DNA from: Closterium sp. NIES-65 | Taxonomy: Eukaryota; Streptophyta; Zygnematophyceae; Desmidiales; Closteriaceae | NCBI GenBank assembly: GCA_948144175.1 | Contig: CANXME010002579.1 | Location: forward strand, 1,610,001-1,674,000 | Length of the DNA: 64,000 nt | Direction: 5' to 3' | Part shown: positions 54,696-63,341 of the stretch, piece after piece | Layout: every line of letters begins with the position of its first letter | How positions within the stretch are numbered: the stretch's first letter is position 1 | Program-made: the position numbers and the translations under genes | The notes under the pieces: generated by a model | The model's database searches: none | What the model saw: only the letters and a program-made list of their open reading frames with translations | What the model was told of the DNA's origin: nothing

Positions 54696-54861
54696 CCGCC
54701 GCGCGCCACGAGCGCGCGGCGGGCAGAAAAAAGCCGCCACGCGCTCGGAGCGCGTGGCGGGAAGAAAATGCAGCGCCGCGCGCCACGGGGCGCGCGGCGG
54801 ACAGTAGGGCAGCGGAAGACGTTGGTGGGCCCGTTAAGCTAGGCGGCAGGAACTTGCCTGC
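54696..54861 (-). promoter_or_regulatory. Element H leader: three long GC hairpins, GGGCCC box and PBS-proximal hairpin
   Basis: Three inverted repeats (54696-54722, 54734-54760, 54774-54799) with 11-13-bp arms are spaced by A-rich linkers (T-rich in sense). They are followed by GGGCCC (54827-54832) and GCAGG...CCTGC (54846-54861) beside the PBS at 54860-54872. E and F have one such long hairpin plus the same box and small hairpin. Confidence 0.78.
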
Positions 54862-54872
54862 TCTAGATACCA
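54860..54872 (-). promoter_or_regulatory. Element H primer-binding site
   Basis: Plus-strand GCTCTAGATACCA is GCTCTGATACCA with one extra A, abutting the 5' LTR. Confidence 0.8.
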
Positions 54873-55081
54873 TGACAAAAAGTAGGTGTGGGGCCTAGGC
54901 TTAGTAGCCTAGGCCCACACTAGGAGGTAGGTGAGTTCGAGTGGGTTAGGTGAGTATCGAGAAATTTGGAAGGGAAGGGTAGTGACTAGTAAGAGTTGGG
55001 ATACAAGTACATTGCCCTAAATTGGGTTGTACTCATTACAGAGTACCCCACTGCAGGCTAGACAGCAAAGATATTCTGACA
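54873..55081 (-). repeat. Element H 5' LTR (209 bp)
   Basis: Direct-repeat partner of 52551-52759. It carries the same internal hairpin at 54886-54920. Confidence 0.95.
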
Positions 55082-55086
55082 AAAGG

Positions 55087-55951
55087 GTGGCTGTTTGGGG
55101 TCGAAGTCTTCTTTACTGCAGCCGAAGTTAATGACGACGCTACGCGCATTAATTACGCAGTCTCCCTTCTTCGAGGTGCAGCGCTCGAGTGGTGGCGCCG
55201 AACCTTGGAAACAGGGACGCCGACAGGTGTGACACATGCGGCAGACGGGACCTCTACAGTGACTAATCAAGTGGCAACGTCGATCTTCGGAGTGACCACG
55301 ATACGCACGTGGAAGGAGTGGGGCGCAGCCTTACGAGGTCGCTTCGAGCACATATCCGCCTCGGAGCAAGCTCGCATGAAGTTGCGTGCATGGTCGCAGA
55401 TGGCTTCTGTCCAAGACTACACGGCGTCATTTATGAGCCTCACCGACCAGGTTGATGACATGTCGGAAGCTGAACGGCTGGATAAATACATCAGCGGCCT
55501 CAAATACGAGATACAGTACGAGGTTCGTAGGAGCCGTCCGACGACATTTCTTGCGGCCGTACAGTTGGCGGAGTCCACAGATGCGTTGATGCAGTACGCG
55601 AGAGCAGCTTCCCGGGAGGGAAACCGTTTTCGTGGCCAGACCCATCGGACCACGATCAACGCCGTCCATACACCCGACCACCCTCCTAAGGGACCGTGTT
55701 TCCGGTGTGGGAAGACGGGTCACTACATGAAAGATTGCCACGAAAAAACGCCGCTGACGGGGAACGACAGGAAGGAGCAGGGAAATGGGAAGAGTCAGTA
55801 CTTAGCGGGCCCTTTACTGACTGTGCTTTGTCGCCCGAACCCCACCATCCCCACCGAGTCGTGGTTCCGATTCATGCAATCGATCGCACTCGGCCGAATA
55901 ACGGGGATAATCATGTGGATCACCCTGTGCTGGTCGCTGGCAAGGTGTTAA
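55087..55951 (+). pseudogene. G2 gag, second part (capsid core and zinc knuckle)
   Basis: It continues in the frame of 52222-52550: WLFGVEVFF, ALEWWRRTL, then a retrotransposon gag core (WKEWGAALRGRFEHISASEQARMKLRAW..MASVQDYTASF) and a CCHC knuckle (CFRCGKTGHYMKDC) at 55697-55738. The frame ends at 55949-55951, past the start of the protease, which lies in another frame. Gag would assemble the particle and bind RNA. It is disrupted only by element H. Confidence 0.9.
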
Positions 55952-57440
55952 AACATAATTTAAAAATTTTCGTCGATGGAGGGGCCAGTCATAGCCTCTT
56001 CAATTTGGCGAGCGCAAAAAAATGCAAGCTGCAACTTGACAGGTGTCTGCCCGAAATCGACGCTCGCCTCGTGGATGGGACGCCTCTGGCGATAACGGAA
56101 GAATCACGGACGGTCAGGATCGAATGCGGCGACGATTTCGGCTTCAGCATGAAGTTTCTCGCGACAACGTTGGATGGCTGCGATGTACTGCTGGGACGCG
56201 ATTGGCTGCGACGGCACAACCCCGTCATCGACTGGACAACGGGAACGTGCAGCGTCAGCAAGCACGAGGGGCTAATTACACTCCCTGCATGGACACCTGA
56301 CTACATCCAAGCCCCGTGCGTCAAAGCCATCACGATTGCCCGCCACTTCAACAGGGGCGCGCAGCTGTTCGCCGTTTGTTTACGTGAGTTGGCAGTCGAC
56401 ACCGAAGGAAAGGACATCGAGAAGCTGTGTGCAGCTGTACCTCCGGATTTAGCGGAGCTGATTCGGAAATACCCGGAAATCTTCCCCGACGACCTGCCAC
56501 CTGGACTGCCACCGGAGAGACCTGAAGACCACAAAATCTAGCTGGAACCTGGAGCGCAACCAACCGTTCGAACATAGTGGCGGTTGACCCAGCCGGAACT
56601 CGAGGAGCTGCGCCGACAAATCGATGCACTGTTGGAGAAAGGATTCATTCGGGCCAGCACATCGCCCTTCGCAGCACCAATCCTGTTCACCCCGAAGAAA
56701 GACGGCGGGCTTCGCATGTGCATTGATTATCGCGCGCTGAACAGGGTCACCATCAAGTCTCGCTATCCAATCCCACGCACCGACGACCTCCTCGACCAAC
56801 TTCGTGGCGCTCGCTACTTCTCGAAGATTGACTTACGCGGCGGTTACCATCAAATCCGAGTCTTCGCCGATGATTGTCACAAGACGGCATTTCGCACACG
56901 CTACGGGAGTTACGAATTCACGGTGATGCCTTTTGGTCTCACAAACGCACCCTCGACTTTTCAGCTGACAATGAACAGGGTGTTTCGGGATCTTCTAGAC
57001 CGGTGCGTCATCGTCTACTTGGACGATATCCTCATCTACAGCAAAACACGGGAGCAGCACCTCAGTGACCTGGATGCAGTGTTTACGCGGCTGCAGGAGA
57101 ACCGGCTCATCACCAAAGGCTCTAAGTGCGAATTTTTTAAGCAAGAGTTGGAGTTTTTGGGGCACGTCATTTCACGCGACGGCATTAAAATCGACCCGGC
57201 GAAAATCAAGACCATACAGGAGTGGAAGTCCCCGACGAACGTCACGGAACTTCAGAGTTTCCTCGGATTCGTTAATTACGTCCGAAGGTTTATCCCGAAT
57301 ATGGCGGGAATAACCGGCCCACTGACCGACCTGCTGCACAAGGACAATAATTTCGTGTGGGGGGAGGATGCAGAGGCGGCTTTCCAGGAACTCAAACATT
57401 TTCTCGTTTCCCTCCTGTGCTGCGCATCGCCGACCCATCG
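55750..57440 (+). pseudogene. G2 pol, first part: protease and reverse transcriptase
   Basis: This section is in a -1 frame relative to gag. Protease is recognisable (VVVPIHAIDR, FVDGGASHSLFN, LLGRDWLRRHNPVIDW), but the active site reads D-G-G rather than D-S/T-G. RT follows after TAG codons at 56539-56541 and 56575-56577 (GAA and CAG in G1): [69 protein letters not shown] one-base shift near 57408 changes to the RNase H frame. The RT catalytic residues are all present. Confidence 0.92.
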
Positions 57441-59285
57441 AAGCCGTTCGAAGTCGTAACCGACGCCTCAGATTTCGCCATCGGGGCTGTGCTCCTCCAG
57501 GATTTCGGGAACGGGTTGCAGCCGATAGCGTACGAATCACGCAAGCTGCAGGCAGCCGAACGCAACTACCCGATCCACGACAAGGAAATGCTCGCCATCA
57601 TACACGCATTTAAACTGTGGCGATGCTACCTGGTGGGCGCCGACGTCACTGTTCGCACGGACCACAAATCCCTACAGTACCTGCGAGCCCAACCGAACCT
57701 CAACCCACGACAGATCCGATGGCTCGACTACATGGAGAGCCACTTCACCTACCGCATCACGTATAAAAAAGGGGCAAATAACATCGCCGATGCCCTGACC
57801 CGACCGACAGTACAATCCGCTGCAGTACTCATCACCCACTCGAACCCGCTACTTACCGGACTATTCACCCATGGCTACACGACAGATCCCTTCTTCACAA
57901 CAGGAAATCACCAGCAGGCTACGACGCAGAAAGGCGACTATTACCTAAAAGCCGGAACCGACCGGATTTGGGTTCCCGCTTACCGACTGCTGCGTGAGCT
58001 CCTCATCCAGGAAATTCACGATTCCAACCTCTCTGGACATTTCGGGGTTGATAAAACCCAGAAGCTACTGCACCGTCAATATTATTGGCCTGATTCCTCT
58101 AACGACGTGCAGCGATATGTGTCCTCATGCAGGGTGTGCCAAGCAATGAAGTCGACACGTCAGCGAACATCTGGGCTTCTGCAACCCCTCGAGCCACCCG
58201 AACGACCGTGGCAACAGGTGACAATGGATTTTGTCACGGGGATGCCAGCTGGGCCGACGGGCAATGACGCTGTCCTCGTCGTCGTCGACCGCTTCACGAA
58301 AATGGCGCATTTCGCACCATGCCGCACAACAATCACAGCCGAAGAAACTGCGCGACTCTTCATCTCGACGGTCGTGCGACTGCACGGCATCCCTTCGGCG
58401 ATCATCAGCGACCGCGACCCCAAATTCACGTCCAAAATCTGGAAGGAAACGAGGGCACAATACGGCACGAAGCTACAGTTCTCATCGGCCTACCACCCGC
58501 AGACCGACGGTCAAACCGAGCGGACCAACCAGACCATGGAGCAGTTAATTTGCACCAACTGCCCCGACCCTGCCCGCTGGGAAGACTCGCTTGCCATGCT
58601 GGAATTCGCTTTCAACAACGCACCATCCAGCACGACTAATCACTCGCCTTTTTTCCTCAATTACGGGATGGACCCGGCTGTTCCAACGACGACTACACTC
58701 ACCAACCCGGTTCCCCGTTCCCAGACCTTCGTGACGGAACTTCAGGAAGCCCGAGAAAAAGCTGCCGATGCCATTCGCAAGGCGAATATCACTTCCCGCA
58801 AATATACCAACCTTCTTCGACGGGAGCTCGTCTTGACAGCTGCGCAACTAGTCCTTCTCGACACGAAAAATCTGAACCTGCCCGGCCCTGCGAAACTTCG
58901 TCCACGCTTTTGCGGACCGTTTAATATTATCAAGATGGTGACACCTGTCACGGCGAAGCTGTTGCTCCCCGACGACTGGCGTATCCATGACGCCTTCCAC
59001 GTCAACCTTCTTCGGAAGTTCGTGCCTGCCACGACCGACATTGCACGTCAGCAACCGGTCCCGACAGCTCGCCCCGTCCCGGAGCCAACCCTGGACCCTT
59101 CAAAGATCTTCGCTCACAGGGTCCGCCTTGACGCCGCTGGTCGCCATGTGGACTTTTTGATTCACTGGACAGATCGCACCAGTGAGGACGACACGTGGGT
59201 GCCGTCCGCTTCATTGGACGCCTCGACGCTTGTTGCTGATTACTTGGCACGACGTCGTGTCTCAGCTATCGACTACCTTTTTTGA
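57411..59285 (+). pseudogene. G2 pol, second part: RNase H, integrase and chromodomain-like tail
   Basis: An open section of roughly 620 codons encodes Ty3-type RNase H (VTDASDFAIGAVL, ESRKLQAAERNYPIHDKEML, VRTDHKSLQYL), an integrase zinc finger (GHFGVDKTQKLLHRQYYWP, SCRVCQAMK), an integrase core (TMDFVTGMP, IISDRDPKFTS, QTDGQTERTNQT, giving D, D and E) and a C-terminal chromodomain-like segment (VDFLIHWTDRTSEDDTWVPSASL) ending at 59285. The tail places G2 among chromoviruses, which can target insertion to marked chromatin. The section itself is undamaged but lies downstream of a frameshift. Confidence 0.92.
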
Positions 59286-59305
59286 GGGGGGGGGGGGGGG
59301 GGGGG
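59286..59305 (+). promoter_or_regulatory. G2 polypurine tract (20-base G run)
   Basis: A G run immediately after the pol stop is placed where the plus-strand primer site is expected. The run is unusually long and pure. Confidence 0.55.
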
Positions 59306-59311
59306 TGGTGT

Positions 59312-59747
59312 TGTTGGAAACAATAAGTCTTAAGTGCGCTTCTGTCGTGCCAAAATCCAAGGCACCAAGCGAAGTAGTCCCAATCGAAGCATCGAGTCAA
59401 CCTCGGAGGTTAGAGTAACCGCCTGGAGGTTACGAGAAAGTCAAAGGTCAGCGACCTTTGACTCGACAATTACAGCGCGACAGTTAAGGACACACAACTG
59501 ACTCGTTACAGAGCAGTTGCCCGAGTCGCACTATATCGAACCGCAACAGCAATACAGTTATCTATCTATTCGTATTCCCTGTACTCTTATAAAACTCTTG
59601 TACTTGCTTGTTTAATCTCAATCTACTTTGCTCTCACACACCAGTGCAAGGTCGGTTCACAATCCTCATTAGAACGCTTCCGCTATTACAAGTTTCTACC
59701 CAAGAGTCATCCCCTGCAAAGATCCTAAGGGCCTTTTCAGCCCAACA
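59312..59747 (+). repeat. Element I 5' LTR (about 436 bp)
   Basis: It starts TGTTGG after the G2 tract and ends CCCAACA right before the PBS. The second copy is outside the window, so the ends rest on TG/CA and PBS position. Confidence 0.75.
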
Positions 59748-59759
59748 TGGTATGAGAGC
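59748..59759 (+). promoter_or_regulatory. Element I primer-binding site
   Basis: TGGTATGAGAGC differs by one base from TGGTATCAGAGC. Confidence 0.85.
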
Positions 59760-59805
59760 AGACAGGGGAAAACTCTGAACTTCCTTTAAAATCATTTTTC
59801 AAGAC

Positions 59806-61098
59806 ATGGCAACAAACAAGGAAAGGAGCTCTCCTAATGGCTCCTCGGGCACTACTCCCACTCCACCACCAGCCTCTGGCCTGCAGACAGAGGAAGGTAC
59901 GACAGCAAGACCAAGGGGAACGTCAACCGAGACGCCCACGAATCACCCTTCTGACTTCGACCAGAACATGATGGAGAAATTCTTCTCCTTCATGTCCTTC
60001 TACGAGCAACACCAACAGTCGGGACCTGCACAGACACACAACAGCAACAACGGAGCGGCACCCATGAGCCTTGACGGGTCGTCATACGCGCGAGGGAATC
60101 AACAGCAGCAACCCACCTTCGCCCCGTACGAACGCGGATCGATTAGCTTCCTGCCTCAACCTCCACCTGCGCAAGACAAACCAATGGATGCTTTACAAGT
60201 TCAGTCGTAGTTCGCGCATGTTCTGAAACTACAGACATCAAGACCTTTCGACGGAAAGGATTTCTTTACCTGGTCCTTTGAATTCGAGTTGATGATGGAG
60301 GGCGCGCAGATACTCGGCTTCTTCGACGGATCCCTGCAGTATCCAGCAAACGGGACACAGTATGAGAAGCAGCAGTATACGTATCAATCCATGATGGCGT
60401 ATACTATTCTACTGAGAAACATCACACCAACCCAGCAGCAGAACATTCGCTCTTACCGGAACTTTGGCAACTCGGCGGAACTCGCGTACGGCCATCTGAA
60501 GAACCTGTACCAGGCAACAGACAGTGTAAACCAGAGCAGGTTAATGGCGCAGTTGACAACAGTCGAAATGAAACCAGGAGAAAAAGGGTTGGCGTATATC
60601 AGCCGATGTCGCGAATTGCGCGACAAGCTTCTTCGATGCGGAGGGTCAATCTCTGAAGACGCCTTCGTAACAGTCGTCATCGGTGGCCTCGGTCCTCAGT
60701 GGCGCGCCACCAAAGCAATTCTCCGAGCACACGGGAGGATCTCCGAAGCGGCACTCTGCGCCGAAATTCACGCCGAGCAGCAGGATATGGACCTGCAAGA
60801 AGAAAGACACAAGAAAAGAGCATCAGCACCGGAGTTTGCCTTCCATACTTAGCGACGACACAACAACTTCAACAATCGACAACAACAGCCGAAGCTAGTA
60901 CCTCCTTTTTGTCACATCTGCAAGACATCATGACACCCACGCACGCACTGCCCGTCTCGTCAGATAATACCACAGCGACAACTGCGGCCTTCAAGCACCC
61001 AAGTTGCTTCGACACAAGCAAGCTCGACAACCGCGATTCAAGCTCCAACGACCTCAACTGGACAACCTGCACAAGGAGCAAGAAATATAATCAACTGC
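59806..61098 (+). pseudogene. Element I gag with three nonsense codons
   Basis: It starts at ATG 59806 (MATNKERSSPNGS). A Ser/Thr/Gln-rich N-terminus leads into a copia gag (FDGKDFFTWSFEFELMMEGA, YGHLKNLYQATDSVNQSRLMAQLTTVEMKPGE). TAG stops lie at 60208-60210 and 60850-60852. The zinc knuckle at 60910-60951 (C-x2-C-x4-H-x4-C) has TGA at 60931-60933 exactly where the conserved Gly before His belongs. The frame stays constant into protease. Confidence 0.9.
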
Positions 61099-63341
61099 AT
61101 GGTCAAGATAAACGACTCTTGCATAACAGAGTCACCACCCCATTACTCACCGGAAGAGGAGCTCGACAACAGGACGCCTCGTCGCGAATCACTCCACCCA
61201 AATCCGACTTACGCCGCCATCGCTCAAAGTGAACCGTCCGGCCAAGACACCTGGTTCCTGGACAGTTGCTGCGGGCAACACATGTGCTCGTCCGGTCGCT
61301 TCGTACAACGCGAACATCGACTCCAGCGAGAAGTAGTCATCACGGTCGCCAACAATCAGAACCTGCGTACACGAAGACAGGGTGTGGTACAACTTCTGTC
61401 ACGAGAAACAAACGTCATACTCAACATGTCAAAAGTGCTCATCGCGGAGGGACTAGGCTACAACTTACTGAGTGTCAGCCAATTGATGGCCAAAGGAATA
61501 CACTTGGAAGCCGACAGCACAACCCAGGAGTTCAAGCTTTACCACGGGAGAGGCGGTCTCTACATCGGAAAGGCGGTGTTGAAGAATAATGTTTTCGTCC
61601 TCGACTTCGTTCCCGACTTAGGCACTGCCGACAGCGATGCTATCGTCAACTTCGCAGATTGGACGCATCCGCCGGATCTCGACCCCGACTTCAGCCAGGG
61701 AGGCTTCTGGTACTCCCACACCATTCCTGAAGCAGAACGAACTAGAGCGTTAGCAACGATTCAACAAGAAGCAGAGACAACAACATCGGCAGCAGCAACA
61801 ACATCGGCAGCAGCAACAACATCAGCAGCAGCAGGAACAACGACACCAGTCACAGTCGACGAAGCACCACCAACACCCGCGCAACAGCTGAATCCGACTC
61901 AACGTGAAGTCCACCGAAGCGCCAACCTCGTCGCCAGCTTTTACTCCAACTCCGAAGCATATCAGCGTTCACCCGGACACCGCGCCTCTGAAGAGATCTG
62001 GCATGCACGCACAGGACATCCAAGCAACACGGTTTTGAATAACACAATAAGAGCAGGAGTCCTTGACAAAGACTCTCTACTTCTACCCGACGGCAGAGAA
62101 CTCCAGAAGGCACGAAGGACTTGTCTCATATGTCCCGAAGCTGACTTACCTCATCGACCGTTTACTCCACATCACAACCCGAGCGCTCCAGCATACGCAC
62201 CACTCGAAAAGGTCTACAGCGACCTACTCTACAATCGTGAACCAGGACAAGTCACCTACAACTACACCATCACCTTCATCGACGCCGCCACTCGATACGT
62301 CTGGCATCGTAACCTACCCAGCCGCGACATGACACTCGCAGCCTTCGCAGCCTGGCTACCGGTAGCAGAGAGAGAATCGGGAGCTAAACTAAAAAGCTTT
62401 CAGTCAGACGGAGGAGGAGAGTATACCTCTCAGCGCTTCAAGCAGTACCTGGCGGAACGGGGAATCAAGCAACTCCTTTCCCTTCCCTACGCCCATCAGC
62501 AGCAAGGCGTTGCAGAACGGATGAACAGGACTCTGCAGAACAGCATGCGCAAGCTGTTGCGTGGCATGCGACTTCCCAACCACCAGTGGCCTGCAGCAAT
62601 GGACCACGCTGTCATGCTGCACAACCTGCTTTCGTCGTCGTCACTCCCGAACAACGCGTCACCACATCTGCTGTGGACAGGGAGGCAGGGCAGCACAAAA
62701 ATGTTACGAGTTTTCGGGTGCATGGTACAGTACAGGCCCCCAGAAGCACGAGCGGGAAGATTTTCGCAACGGGCACAGTGGGGACTACACCTCGGCATCG
62801 AGAAAAATTACAACGCATGGAGAATCTTCGACGTCCACACAAAGGAAACAGTGGCAGCACGTGACGTGATCTTCTACGAAAGACTCACACTTCAGACGTA
62901 CCTCGCCAACTTGCACGAGAATCAGGACCCCACAGGTGGCTTTCGTGGTGACCGAGCCTTCGCCTCAGCAGCGGACGAAGCGGACTGGGATGAACAGAAC
63001 GTCGACAACGCCTCGGAGGAAGCCGGACCTCTCCCATACTACTCCGTCGACGTGCCCATGGATGAGGATAATCCCCGCGAAAGTAACAACGCCGAAGTCT
63101 TCTATCACTTCGCCGACACCGGTTACGTAACACCTGCAACAGCCAACACCAACGAAGTAGAAAGGGTAGGGCCAAATTTCATACCCGACCCAGAAGCAGG
63201 AGACGAAGCAGCTTATCCCGAGGATCCAGAACTCCCTCGATACTCACAGACTGGGCTGCAAATCCTTGGTCTCGTCACCGCAGTCCATGGCGCCGGCATT
63301 CCTAAGGAGCCTGCGACAGTTCAGCAGGCTCTGAGGGGGGG
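61099..63341 (+). pseudogene. Element I pol, first part: protease and integrase
   Basis: In the gag frame. Protease has FLDSCCGQHM: the D-S-G active site reads D-S-C. Integrase has a zinc region (HARTGH..CLICPEA), VYSDLLY, FQSDGGGEY and QGVAERMNR, so all three acidic residues remain. The tail includes MLRVFGCMVQYRPPEARAG and ends in an acidic linker. A 15-bp repeat near 61775-61840 encodes Thr-Ser-Ala-Ala-Ala units. The frame is lost at a run of seven Gs (63335-63341); with six it would enter RT directly. Confidence 0.9.

Larger units (their letters stand above)
52551..55081 (-). mobile_element. Element H: non-autonomous LTR retrotransposon (2531 bp) in G2 gag
   Basis: It has LTRs at 52551-52759 and 54873-55081 (209 bp, one difference seen: C/T in CTAGCAAGAG versus CTAGTAAGAG) and TSD AAAGG at 52546-52550 and 55082-55086. 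Read on the minus strand it has a PBS, a structured GC leader, minisatellites, a 3' UTR with the same hairpin box and polypurine-tract hairpin as the autonomous copia clade, and no gag or pol. It is young, so it was mobilised recently in trans, most likely by proteins of the B/E/F clade (inference from shared cis signals). Confidence 0.95.
55082..59311 (+). mobile_element. Element G2: Ty3/gypsy chromovirus, coding part after element H
   Basis: Gag core, protease, RT, RNase H, integrase and a chromodomain-like tail are followed by a 20-base G run that looks like the polypurine tract (59286-59305). No G2 3' LTR follows; element I starts at 59312, so the 3' LTR should lie beyond I outside the window or was lost. 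G2 is more complete than G1. Confidence 0.92.

Noticed and set aside
53260-54873. Long minus-strand open frame (over 500 codons) rich in Cys, Ala and Pro, and similar plus-strand frames
   Set aside because: It follows the 15/16-bp and 24-bp minisatellites of element H. Several frames on both strands are open for the same reason, and none resembles a protein family.
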